The translations under genes and the position numbers were made by a program. A stretch of 64,000 bases of DNA from Bacillota bacterium (lineage in GTDB: Bacteria; Bacillota; Clostridia; Acetivibrionales; DTU013). Below the pieces are notes generated by a model. It did no database searches. It saw only the letters and a program-made list of their open reading frames with translations, and was not told the origin of the DNA. Positions 36,108 to 45,014 of this stretch are shown in pieces; the first letter of the stretch is position 1, and every line of letters begins with the position of its first letter. The stretch is taken from assembly GCA_023399355.1 (NCBI GenBank), contig JAEWQC010000276.1:7467-71466 (forward strand), in the 5' to 3' direction.

Positions 36108-37332
36108 CTTTCCTCATCCTGCCGATTAATTCCTGGTAAGTGCCAATCAGGTTAGCTGCACAATTTGAACCGTGATATTTTCTTACGGCGGTTTTTGCAT
36201 TTCTTCCCATCGCTTTCCTGCGAGCTTCATCCCCGGACAATGTAAGAATCTGGCGGGCAAAATCATCTTCATCAGCGCATAATAGGCCATTCACTCCATT
36301 GTCAACAAAACTTGCAGGTCCTCCCCTGTCAGAAACAATGACCGGCAGTCCTCTTGACATGGCTTCAATGACTGACAATCCGAACGTATCGGAGTTGTGG
36401 GGTGAGAAATAGATATCGACGGAGTTGTAAACCTTCACCAGTTCTTTCCTATCAAGCTTTCCAGCGTATACGATGTCCGGATTCTCCTCACACTCTTTCC
36501 GGACATAACTCATTGTTTCCTTGAACAATCCGGTCCCTGCAAGAATCAACCGGATACCTGAATTCACTTCATACGCCTTTTTAAAAATTCCAATGACCAG
36601 ATTGACATCTTTCCCTCCATCAAACCGGCCGCTGTACAATATATTCACTTTATTGTCCCGGACGATCAATTCGCTTATTTCATCCGACCCGAAGACAGAT
36701 TCGTCTATCCCCATGTACACTCCCTGCCGGACTTTCTTCAGGCCATGCGACTCCAGATACCGGTTTGCATCCTCGCAGGAACACAACACCTCATCATAGC
36801 GTCCGTATATTTTCTCATACACACCTTCGGGATCCATCCTGTAAGGCGTTGGAACATTCTTAGGCAGGTAGCAGTCCGCAAATGCAGGGAAATTCGACTG
36901 GTAGAATCCGATTACCGGTATGTTGTTTGCCCTTGCATAAGCAATTCCGATAGCATCGTTATATGCAAGCTCGGCTCCAAGTCCGAACAATCCCAGGCCA
37001 TATATCCTGTCCGGATCTTCTACCTGAATGATATCCGGTTTGAAATCCCCGATGTACTCCTCCAGGCACCATGCCGCTCCATCCTGGAAATCCACGCTTT
37101 CCGGCTTGATCCGGTTCTTTTGGGTCGGAACCGGTCTGACTGTGACATTCGGGAAGATCTCTCCGCGGTATTTTCCATAGTCGGGATAGAGTTCACTCAC
37201 AATACTGTAATCGGGGCACAGTATTAAAACCTGATGACCCTGCTTTGAAAAATGGCCTGCCAGATGGAAAAGGTGGGTTGGCACACCTGCAACTTCGGGC
37301 AGAAAGGAACCGGTAATAAAACAGATGTTCAT
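36097..37332 (-). CDS. Glycosyltransferase family 4 (paralogue B)
   Basis: A 411-residue GT4 enzyme starting MNICFITGSFLPEVAG. It shows GRFDGGKD, LILAGTGLF, and the EX7E region SDTFGLSVIEAMSRGLP. It is closely similar by eye to paralogue C (38438). Its start codon overlaps the stop of the GT2 gene (ATGA type), implying translational coupling. Confidence 0.92.
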   Translation of the reverse strand: MNICFITGSFLPEVAGVPTHLFHLAGHFSKQGHQVLILCPDYSIVSELYPDYGKYRGEIFPNVTVRPVPTQKNRIKPESVDFQDGAAWCLEEYIGDFKPDIIQVEDPDRIYGLGLFGLGAELAYNDAIGIAYARANNIPVIGFYQSNFPAFADCYLPKNVPTPYRMDPEGVYEKIYGRYDEVLCSCEDANRYLESHGLKKVRQGVYMGIDESVFGSDEISELIVRDNKVNILYSGRFDGGKDVNLVIGIFKKAYEVNSGIRLILAGTGLFKETMSYVRKECEENPDIVYAGKLDRKELVKVYNSVDIYFSPHNSDTFGLSVIEAMSRGLPVIVSDRGGPASFVDNGVNGLLCADEDDFARQILTLSGDEARRKAMGRNAKTAVRKYHGSNCAANLIGTYQELIGRMRKDAV

Positions 37333-38459
37333 GAATGATCTCCTCCTTCTTCTTGCATGTCGAATTTTCTGGACATTGGAAAGTATAGCACCTTACATTT
37401 TCTCTTAAATGTAACCAGCTGGATCCAGATGTACAGGTCGGAATTCTCTTCAAAATCCAGCACTACAATATATATGCCCTCTTCATCCAGCAGTTTGCAC
37501 ACCTGTTCCTTGACATCCGGTACATCCTTCGGGTCTCCAACAGGTAGAACCCTTAAATCCGCTTCTTTGGGTCTTTCCCTCCTGTCGGCCTTACAGGGCT
37601 CCAACGCCTTTATCACCATTTCCTTTTCAGGTGTTTCACTGTAGTGGAGCATATCTTCAAGCATATACGCCGGTAAGCTGGTTTTTAGTTCGGGGTGCCT
37701 GTTCAAAAAATATTGCACATTGCTTTTATAATTGTGCCTATCGGATTCCTTATGATACTGGTGCAAACCTTCCAGCCTGTGATCGTATACGACTTTCAAA
37801 CAATGAAGATAGGCCCTGTATCCGAAGTCGATGTCCTCCATGCCCCATCCGGAGAAGTTCTCGTCAAATCCATCCATCACAGCAAGCGATTTCTTTGTAC
37901 AGGCTATACTGCAGCTGAAGACAAACAACCATGTCGTCCAGTCCATCGACATATTATAGGACATCTGATTGAAAGTGACATGGCGGATTTCAAACAGATC
38001 CTTTTTTTCCTTGTCATAGCTGTATCTCTCAAAAATGCTGCCGTCTGCTATTTCCCCTTCCAGTACGCCGACACCTTCGGGTAACAGCAGACGGGTCGAT
38101 ATCAGAACGATATCCGTATCCATCCCGAAACATTTCAGCGTCTCTTTCACATAATTTCTTTTTATGATCATATCACTGTCCAAAAAAATGATGATCTCCG
38201 CCAGGGCATTCTTCCACCCGGTATTCCTGGCCCTGGAATAACAGGGGACATCCCCTTTTTTCAGATAGATGTACTTCAAATCAAAGTTTTTATTGATCCC
38301 TTCTAAATAATCTCTTGTATTATCCGTTGATCCGTCATCCACCACTATGACTTCGAAGTCTTCCCTTTCGACCCCTTCCTGGTAATTTAAGGCCTGCAGC
38401 GTGTTTTTCAAATGATATTTCCTGTTGTACGCCGGAATTACAATACTTGCTTTATACAT
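37329..38459 (-). CDS. Glycosyltransferase family 2 (GT-A fold)
   Basis: A 376-residue GT2 enzyme. The fold begins SIVIPAYNRKYHLKNTL, has VVDDGSTDNT, the metal-binding FLDSDM and the acceptor/catalytic GWGMEDIDFGYR block typical of the chondroitin-polymerase-like branch. The C-terminal 80 residues are an unassigned extension. It is sandwiched with overlaps between two GT4 paralogues. Confidence 0.9.
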   Translation of the reverse strand: MYKASIVIPAYNRKYHLKNTLQALNYQEGVEREDFEVIVVDDGSTDNTRDYLEGINKNFDLKYIYLKKGDVPCYSRARNTGWKNALAEIIIFLDSDMIIKRNYVKETLKCFGMDTDIVLISTRLLLPEGVGVLEGEIADGSIFERYSYDKEKKDLFEIRHVTFNQMSYNMSMDWTTWLFVFSCSIACTKKSLAVMDGFDENFSGWGMEDIDFGYRAYLHCLKVVYDHRLEGLHQYHKESDRHNYKSNVQYFLNRHPELKTSLPAYMLEDMLHYSETPEKEMVIKALEPCKADRRERPKEADLRVLPVGDPKDVPDVKEQVCKLLDEEGIYIVVLDFEENSDLYIWIQLVTFKRKCKVLYFPMSRKFDMQEEGGDHS

Positions 38460-39703
38460 TCTTCCGCCTCCAAAAATTCATTTTGCCCCGATAACTCGAT
38501 CAATTCGTGATAGGTATTGATCAGATTAGCCGCACAATTCGTACCGTAGTATTTTTTCGCATCCTTTCCAGCCTGTTCACCTATAGCCCTCCTGAGAGCT
38601 TCATCTCCTGCCAGCGCTAAAATGTGACGGACAAAATCGTCCTCCTCTGCACATAATATCCCGTTCCTGCCGCTGTCGATCAAGCTTGCGGGACCGCCCC
38701 GGTCCGGAGCGACGACAGGGAGGCCCTTTGACATGGCCTCAATGATCGACAGCCCGAAAGTATCCGTTCCGTGCGGTGAAAAATAGACATCGACAGAGTT
38801 GTATACCTTTACCAAATCTTTCATATCCAGATTTCCGACATAGAGGATGTCCGGAGTTTCACTGCAAACCTTCCATACGTACTCCATCGTATCCCTGAGT
38901 CCTGATCCGGCCAGAAAAAGCTGGATTTGAGAATTCCTTCCGTAAGCTTTCCTGAAAAGATCAATGACGATTTTCACATCTTTCCCTCCATCAAAACGCC
39001 CGCTGTACAAGATCTTTGTTTTACTGTTCCGGGGAATCAGTACGCTTCTTTCATCCGATTGGAAAATCGACTCGTCAATCCCCATATATATTCCTTGCCG
39101 GACTTTCTTCAGGCCATGTCCCTTCAGGTGCCGGTATGCATCCCCGCAAGAGCACAACACCGCGTCATATGGTTCATATATTTTCCTGTACACTCCGGCA
39201 GGGTCCATCCTGTAAGGAGTAGGGACATCCATGGGGATGTAATAATCCGCAAATGCAGCATAATTGGTCTGGTAGAATCCGATCACCGGGATCTTGTTTG
39301 CTTTTGCGTAAGCAATCCCGATTGCTTCATTATACGCAATGGTTTCTTCGAGCCCGAAAAGGCCTACACCGAAAATTCTGTCAGGATCTTCGACCTGAAT
39401 GATTTCCGGCCGGAAATCCCCGATAACCTCTTCCAGGCTCCACAATGTCCCTTCCTGATAATTTACGCTCTCCGGTCTCCTCCTGTTTTTCCGGGATGGC
39501 ACCGGTCTGACCGTGACATTCGGGAACAGTCCCCCCCGGTGTTTCAGATAATCAGGGTATAGCTCCTTTTCCACGCCATAATCCGGACACAGCAGCAGAA
39601 CTTTGTGCCCAAGCTTTGAAAAATGGCTTGCCAGATTGTGCAAGTGTGTGGACACACCGGTTAGTTCAGGCAAAAACGTACTGGTTACAAGACAAATATT
39701 CAT
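38438..39703 (-). CDS. Glycosyltransferase family 4 (paralogue C)
   Basis: A 421-residue GT4 enzyme starting MNICLVTSTFLPELTGVSTH. It has GRFDGGKD and TDTFGLSIIEAMSKGLP as donor-site elements. The ATG at 39703 is chosen because GGGG lies 9 nt upstream; a TTG three codons earlier directly abuts that motif. It follows the exporter permease genes in the same transcript. Confidence 0.92.
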   Translation of the reverse strand: MNICLVTSTFLPELTGVSTHLHNLASHFSKLGHKVLLLCPDYGVEKELYPDYLKHRGGLFPNVTVRPVPSRKNRRRPESVNYQEGTLWSLEEVIGDFRPEIIQVEDPDRIFGVGLFGLEETIAYNEAIGIAYAKANKIPVIGFYQTNYAAFADYYIPMDVPTPYRMDPAGVYRKIYEPYDAVLCSCGDAYRHLKGHGLKKVRQGIYMGIDESIFQSDERSVLIPRNSKTKILYSGRFDGGKDVKIVIDLFRKAYGRNSQIQLFLAGSGLRDTMEYVWKVCSETPDILYVGNLDMKDLVKVYNSVDVYFSPHGTDTFGLSIIEAMSKGLPVVAPDRGGPASLIDSGRNGILCAEEDDFVRHILALAGDEALRRAIGEQAGKDAKKYYGTNCAANLINTYHELIELSGQNEFLEAEECIKQVL

Positions 39704-39735
39704 ATCGGACAACCCCTTTACACTTCTTGTTAACT

Positions 39736-40536
39736 CTATGTTCCAGAGCTTTTATAACTTTTCAGTCCCAGATGCCAGATTAATAGCGATATGCCTGTAA
39801 AAAGCGCAGCTACGACCGGAGCACAATAGGAAACCCATCCGGGAAATACCTGACTGTTTTTATTGAGATAGTGGAGTGATGGATAATAATAAATGAAAGC
39901 AAAAGGCAGCAAAGTAGTCAATATTATTTGAATGCCCTTTGAATAAATATCGACCGGATACGGGCTGAAAATATTAAACACGGTATTGATAAATTCCCTC
40001 AGGCTGCCGCTTTTCAAAAACCAGAATGCGGTTGTTCCCGTAAGAAACAGCAGGGAGAAATAAATCATGGATGCCGCAGTCACCGTCACCGCCAGCAGAA
40101 GTATATTCGGCAGGGACCATGCGATCCCAACCCTGGCGGCACAGTAAATGAGGATCAGCAGGCCGGCCAGGATATCTCCGACTGATACGATATCGAACCG
40201 CTGAAAAATGAACAGGATGAACGGGGACTTCGGTCTCAGCAGCAGCCTGTCAATCTCCCCAAGGTTGATCAGCATATCCATTGCAAACAGTATGGAGAAA
40301 ACAGTCATCACCAGTGAGGTAGACACCTTGGCAAGAGCATACATGAAACCGATCTCATAGAGGCTCCATCCATTCATATTTTTAAATTTGTCCAGCACAA
40401 CCCATACAAGCCCGGCGGAAAGTGCTGTAAAAATAAGGGATTGGGCCAGCGCCAGCACAAAGTTCATGGTGTACATGGATCTGGCCTTAATGTTTATCCA
40501 CATCATAAAGAATACCATCCCAGCCGTTTTAAACAT
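39736..40536 (-). CDS. ABC-2 type exporter permease (COG3694-like)
   Basis: A 266-residue integral membrane protein with six hydrophobic segments, of the ABC-2 branch that works as pairs with a dedicated ATPase. The start at 40536 follows GAGG. It follows the other permease by 9 bp and, with that gene and the ATPase, forms a complete exporter presumably for the cluster product. Confidence 0.8.
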   Translation of the reverse strand: MFKTAGMVFFMMWINIKARSMYTMNFVLALAQSLIFTALSAGLVWVVLDKFKNMNGWSLYEIGFMYALAKVSTSLVMTVFSILFAMDMLINLGEIDRLLLRPKSPFILFIFQRFDIVSVGDILAGLLILIYCAARVGIAWSLPNILLLAVTVTAASMIYFSLLFLTGTTAFWFLKSGSLREFINTVFNIFSPYPVDIYSKGIQIILTTLLPFAFIYYYPSLHYLNKNSQVFPGWVSYCAPVVAALFTGISLLIWHLGLKSYKSSGT

Positions 40537-40545
40537 CTATACCTC

Positions 40546-41337
40546 TTAGCCTCCTGCTATCGTCAGATTTTTCAATACAATTCCTGTCAGAATCTTGCCG
40601 GCAGCCGTCAGTGCCGCTATCCATAACACCTGAGCGAACATCGCATTGACTGCTGCGTTTCCGGTCAGTTCTCCAAGGTAAATATTCAGAGGGATGAACA
40701 TAAAATATTTAAAAGGGAGAAAATTGAGTATGTTTAAGATGGCTTCGGGAAATATCCATAATGGCAGATAGGCCCCAGAGCAAAAACCGATGATTGCATT
40801 CTTCATAGCCTGGAACGCCCATATTTCAACAAAATAAAACGCCAGCAGGGATACCAGGTAATCAAATGCAACCAATACGCCATACCCAAGCAGGGCACTG
40901 ATCAGAAAAAGAAGGAATGCGCCAATCGAGCGGGGAATACTGATATCCACAATCAACTTCATCACAATCATCTTGGGGATAAAATTGATCAGCAGGTTGC
41001 TGGACATTTCGCCGAAAGTCTCTGAAATCATCATAATTTGAAAATCAACCGGCTTCTGCAAATCGGAAGTAATGGAGCCCCACTTGATTTTATCACTTAC
41101 CGCAGCGATCATTTCACTGGTAAATATAGAGGATAGAATTGCCGCCACTACAGAATAGGTTACATATTTATCCAACTCATTCGCAGAAATCTTGCCGGCA
41201 TTTGCAAAAGCTTTCCAGAAGAATTGTGCGGAAACAGCGACAACGATTACCAGCAAAAAACCGATGATGACATCGAACTGGTATACCAACCCCCGTTTAA
41301 ATGAATTGTAGGATACATGCAAATATTTCAAGGCCAA
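40546..41337 (-). CDS. ABC-2 type exporter permease (COG4587-like)
   Basis: A 263-residue protein with six predicted membrane segments, including the long hydrophobic FQFDVIIGFLLVIVVAV-like first helix. The start is TTG at 41337 with GAAGGAA upstream. It is the partner of the permease at 39736. Confidence 0.8.
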   Translation of the reverse strand: MALKYLHVSYNSFKRGLVYQFDVIIGFLLVIVVAVSAQFFWKAFANAGKISANELDKYVTYSVVAAILSSIFTSEMIAAVSDKIKWGSITSDLQKPVDFQIMMISETFGEMSSNLLINFIPKMIVMKLIVDISIPRSIGAFLLFLISALLGYGVLVAFDYLVSLLAFYFVEIWAFQAMKNAIIGFCSGAYLPLWIFPEAILNILNFLPFKYFMFIPLNIYLGELTGNAAVNAMFAQVLWIAALTAAGKILTGIVLKNLTIAGG

Positions 41338-41372
41338 TTCCTTCTTTCCTCACTTGGAGCAGCTTCACACTG

Positions 41373-42401
41373 CTATCCTGCTACACCCGATTTATAAATT
41401 CTTCTGACAATCGATTCAACGCTTGCATCATTCACAGATAAATCAACAATTTCGTTCTTGTCGCATAAAAGCGAAATGATTTCGGAAGCGTTTTCGCAAT
41501 CCTTCCGGTAGGAGAACCATTTGGTGTTTCCATCTTCCTTTGTAACTCTCAGACCCGGAGGAACCGTAATGTCGGAATTTGAAAACTCGATTTTCAATAT
41601 TTTCTCATTTCCAAGATCTTTTTTCATTTGATCCAGGCTATTGTCATAGACTAATTTTCCTTTTTCTATGATCATCACTCTTTTGCACAGATCCTCAATA
41701 TCGCTCATATCATGAGTCGTTAAGATGACCGTAATCTTCCTTTCTTTGTTTGCCATCCTGATGAAATTCCTCATTTTCTCTTTTGCATAAGGATCCAGGC
41801 CTATCGTCGGCTCGTCCAGATAGAGAATGCGCGGATTGTGCAGCAGGGATGCGGCAATATCGGCTCTCATTCTTTGTCCCAGGCTAAGCTGCCGTACAGG
41901 TGCATACATGAACTCTCTCATTTCAAGCACCTCTTGAAACAGCTCCAGATTTTCTCTGAACTCCTTCACGGGGAGGTCATAAATATGCCGCAGGAGCCTG
42001 TAGGAGTCTATGACAGGTAAATCCCACCAGAGCTGCGTTCTTTGTCCGAATACGACGCCTATCTTTTTTGCATTTTTCTTTCTTTGCCGGTATGGGATCA
42101 ATCCGTTTACATTTATCGTGCCGGAAGAGGGTGTCAATATCCCTGTCAGCATTTTTATCGTCGTGGATTTTCCAGCGCCATTCGCACCGATATAGCCGAC
42201 CATTTCCCCTTCGTCAATGGAAAATGAAATATCATCAACCGCTTTTATGTGAACCATCCTCGATCCGGCATCCGGTCTTTCACTTTCCGGCACAGCCGGC
42301 GGCGACATCATTCCGGGAGGTATGGGTGGCATATTCCCAGGCGCTTTTCCGCTCTTTCTCCGATATTCCTTAACCAGATTTTTTACCTCAATCATTTCCA
42401 T
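41373..42401 (-). CDS. ABC transporter ATP-binding protein of the exporter (COG4586-like)
   Basis: A 342-residue ATPase. Walker A GANGAGKST, signature LSLGQRMRAD, Walker B ILYLDEPT and the switch His in TTHDM are intact. A proline/methionine-rich insertion (PGNMPPIPPGMMSPPAVP) near residues 21-39 is unusual for the family. The start overlaps the crotonase gene stop by 14 bp. Confidence 0.93.
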   Translation of the reverse strand: MEMIEVKNLVKEYRRKSGKAPGNMPPIPPGMMSPPAVPESERPDAGSRMVHIKAVDDISFSIDEGEMVGYIGANGAGKSTTIKMLTGILTPSSGTINVNGLIPYRQRKKNAKKIGVVFGQRTQLWWDLPVIDSYRLLRHIYDLPVKEFRENLELFQEVLEMREFMYAPVRQLSLGQRMRADIAASLLHNPRILYLDEPTIGLDPYAKEKMRNFIRMANKERKITVILTTHDMSDIEDLCKRVMIIEKGKLVYDNSLDQMKKDLGNEKILKIEFSNSDITVPPGLRVTKEDGNTKWFSYRKDCENASEIISLLCDKNEIVDLSVNDASVESIVRRIYKSGVAG

Positions 42402-43134
42402 TCAACACTCCCTGACCGCAGTGTATCCCATTTTCCCGACAACGTTTGGAATACATTTGAAGTACTTCTTTCTTAATATGCAGATTCATTTGATATTTTG
42501 ATTCTTCAGCCAGCTTTTCCGCCACCTCAACAGCAGCGTCAACTACCCTGCCTCTTTCTAACAGCCTGTTTGCTATACCGGTTTGATAAGCTTCCCATGC
42601 ATTGATCATATTCCCTCTCAGCAGCAACTCCCTGGCTTTTGGAACGGCTATAAGGCTTTTCAGCCTGACGCTTCCGCTGCATCCGGTTATAAGGCCCCAG
42701 GTTATTTCCGGCTGGGAAAAGATCGCATCCCTGCTGCAAAAGATCAAATCGCATGACATTGCAAGCTCCATCCCCGATCCGGCGCAAAATCCGCCCACTG
42801 CGGCTATCACCGGAAAATGGAAGGCCTCGATCTCCATAAAGATATTAACATTTTTCCAGTTTTCCTTTTTCACTTCATCTTCCTTATCCAACCCTGCTTT
42901 CAGAGGCTCGAGAAGGCTGTGTTTGATGTCTTCAAGCTCGGCTCCGGCGGAAAAATGACGTTTGCTTCCATAAATAACTGCAGCGCCTATGTCATCCCTT
43001 TCCCGGATGCTTTTTACCGCCTCATCAAGCTGTCTGAAAAAAATCATATCCATCCTGTTATCAGGCGGGTTGTCCAAAATGATGTGCACCACTCTGTTTT
43101 CAACCTGCAGCCTTATTTTTTTCCTGTCCTCCAA
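42388..43134 (-). CDS. Enoyl-CoA hydratase/isomerase-family protein (crotonase 1)
   Basis: A 248-residue crotonase. The oxyanion-hole segments HFSAGAELEDI and GGFCAGSGMELAMSC are present, with a candidate catalytic Glu in FSQPEITWG and another in KARELLL. In trans-AT-type pathways paired crotonases dehydrate and decarboxylate HMG-type beta-branches; alternatively this one is a simple hydratase acting on an ACP-bound chain. TTG at 43134 follows GGAGG; an ATG at 43155 is the alternative. Confidence 0.85.
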   Translation of the reverse strand: MEDRKKIRLQVENRVVHIILDNPPDNRMDMIFFRQLDEAVKSIRERDDIGAAVIYGSKRHFSAGAELEDIKHSLLEPLKAGLDKEDEVKKENWKNVNIFMEIEAFHFPVIAAVGGFCAGSGMELAMSCDLIFCSRDAIFSQPEITWGLITGCSGSVRLKSLIAVPKARELLLRGNMINAWEAYQTGIANRLLERGRVVDAAVEVAEKLAEESKYQMNLHIKKEVLQMYSKRCRENGIHCGQGVLNGND

Positions 43135-43882
43135 TATCGCCGCCTCCGTTAACATATTGCTCTATTACCAGCTCCGCAAACATGTGGCACTCTTCTTTCA
43201 TTGCAGATTCAAAATCCTTTCTTAATGCATTATTCACCGCCCGGATTGTATATTGGACCGGTTTCCTGCCCATTTCCACAATCCTGCCGAGTACCTCTAA
43301 AGCATGGTCAAATGCAGTTTTATCTTCCGTAATGGCATTGACTATCCCAAACTGCCTGGCATATTCCGCCCCGAACACCTCTCCTGTGAGAGCGATTTCC
43401 AGTGTCCTGGATTTGCCAGCAATGGCAAGAAGCCTTTGTAATCCTCCATAACCCGGTATGATCTCATGCGAGACCTCCGGAAAACCAAATATCGCTTTCT
43501 GTGAGCAATATCTCAACTGGCAGGCAAGAGCTATCTCGAGTCCGGCCCCCAGGCAAGCTCCATCAATTGCTGCTATTACGGGCTTCTCGATATTTTCCAG
43601 GCCATTTATTATTTCCCTTCCGGCTTCGAATAGCTTACCGATTTCTTCCGTTGTAAATTCACAGCCTGTAAAATAGCTCAGATCCGCACCGGATGAAAAA
43701 TGCCTGGCCTCTCCGGTTACAAGGATCCCTTCGATATTTTCCCTGTTGATCCATCGTTTTACAATTTCCGGGTCGGCAAAGTCCGGTCTGGGAATGGCAT
43801 TTCCCTTTTTCCCCGAAGAAATCCTAAGGATACCAATCCGGCCTCTTTCCTCCCATTTTAAAATCCCTGACTTGTCTGTCAA
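43100..43882 (-). CDS. Enoyl-CoA hydratase/isomerase-family protein (crotonase 2)
   Basis: A 260-residue crotonase. Oxyanion segments HFSSGADLSYF and DGACLGAGLEIALAC are typical, and both Glu positions of canonical hydratases are kept (FGFPEVSHE and GKSRTLEIALTG). It should therefore be a true hydratase/dehydratase. TTG at 43882, with GGGAG eight bases upstream, is chosen; the frame opens at 43951. It overlaps both neighbours. Confidence 0.87.
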   Translation of the reverse strand: MTDKSGILKWEERGRIGILRISSGKKGNAIPRPDFADPEIVKRWINRENIEGILVTGEARHFSSGADLSYFTGCEFTTEEIGKLFEAGREIINGLENIEKPVIAAIDGACLGAGLEIALACQLRYCSQKAIFGFPEVSHEIIPGYGGLQRLLAIAGKSRTLEIALTGEVFGAEYARQFGIVNAITEDKTAFDHALEVLGRIVEMGRKPVQYTIRAVNNALRKDFESAMKEECHMFAELVIEQYVNGGGDIGGQEKNKAAG

Positions 43883-45014
43883 TTTCTTCACTCCCCTGTG
43901 AATATTTTGAGATATATTCCAATACCGGTAATGGTCTGTACAACGAATCAATCTCCTGCGAATATTTCTTCAGCCTTTCCACTACAACCTCTGCACCCTC
44001 CTGGAATAATGTCCTCACAGGCCCTTTGTCATTACCGTTTATTTCGCAAAAGATCCTGTCCAATTCCACACAATCCGCATAGCCTCTGTCAACCAATTCA
44101 AAACTTGAATTGATATAAAGAAGTTTTATCCGTTCCTTAATCTTTGCCTTGATTTCTTCCGGGACTTTATTTTCAACAGGCTTTGGAAAATCCTCCTGAT
44201 TTTTATAGCGGTAAAATCCTTCCCCGCTCTTTTTCCCAAGATGCCCCTGCTTCAATTTCCCGTTCAGATACTCTCTCAACGGGAAAAAGCTTTCAAATTC
44301 CTCCCGGAATTCATAATGTCCGCATATGCAGTTGTAAATGGTATCCAGTCCGACATTGTCCTTTAGTGTAAACGGCGGAAGGGTATATCCGCTGTCACTG
44401 ATTATTTCATCCAGATCCGAAAAGGGAATGTGCAATTCCCCGTGAATCCGATATGCTTCATTTCCGATAACAGTGAGTACTCTGGTCGTTATACATCCGG
44501 TACCCTCACCGATCCGTACGGGTATCTTCCCAATATGCTCAAGGAATAAGCATACCTTGTCAACAAGATCCATCGGTGTCCTGTCTCCATATACCACCTC
44601 AACTGTCTGCATGTCCTGTACCGGATAAAGGTAATGAACTCCAATCAGATTATAACGGTCATACTCTGCCGATAACCTGCCCGGTGTAAAGGACGAAGAT
44701 CCCGTCGCCAGTATTTGTGACGGATTCTTCCCTGACTCAAGAAGCTTTTGCATGATTTCTCTCTTTATTGAAATCTCCTCTGCCACAAACTCAAATACAA
44801 TATCACAATCACACAGATCTTCAATTCTGTCGGTAAAAGAAACACACAAATCCATCTCGCAATATTTCTTCTTCAGCCTGGCTATCCTGTTTGTATCTCT
44901 GATATGGAACACGACAGAATAGTTCGAAAAACGTGATAAGTATTTGAAAAAGGAAAGGCCCATCTTGCCCCCGCCGCAAATTCCGATGGAGGTAAACGTC
45001 TTTGTATCACACAC
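43824..45014 (-). CDS. 3-hydroxyacyl-CoA dehydrogenase family protein
   Basis: A 396-residue protein. The NAD-binding loop GICGGGKMGLSFF (about 12-24), the catalytic His region GVHYLYPVQDMQ and the C-terminal helical domain (TGCITTRVL) define the family. It would interconvert 3-oxo and 3-hydroxy acyl thioesters. No FabG-type ketoreductase is visible in the cluster, so it may serve that step. It starts at GTG with GGGAGG upstream, overlapping the acyltransferase stop. Confidence 0.88.
   Translation of the reverse strand: MCDTKTFTSIGICGGGKMGLSFFKYLSRFSNYSVVFHIRDTNRIARLKKKYCEMDLCVSFTDRIEDLCDCDIVFEFVAEEISIKREIMQKLLESGKNPSQILATGSSSFTPGRLSAEYDRYNLIGVHYLYPVQDMQTVEVVYGDRTPMDLVDKVCLFLEHIGKIPVRIGEGTGCITTRVLTVIGNEAYRIHGELHIPFSDLDEIISDSGYTLPPFTLKDNVGLDTIYNCICGHYEFREEFESFFPLREYLNGKLKQGHLGKKSGEGFYRYKNQEDFPKPVENKVPEEIKAKIKERIKLLYINSSFELVDRGYADCVELDRIFCEINGNDKGPVRTLFQEGAEVVVERLKKYSQEIDSLYRPLPVLEYISKYSQGSEEIDRQVRDFKMGGKRPDWYP

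Noticed and set aside
38927..39562. 211-codon plus-strand ORF inside a GT4 gene
   Set aside because: Antisense shadow. The minus-strand gene has clear GT4 motifs and paralogues.
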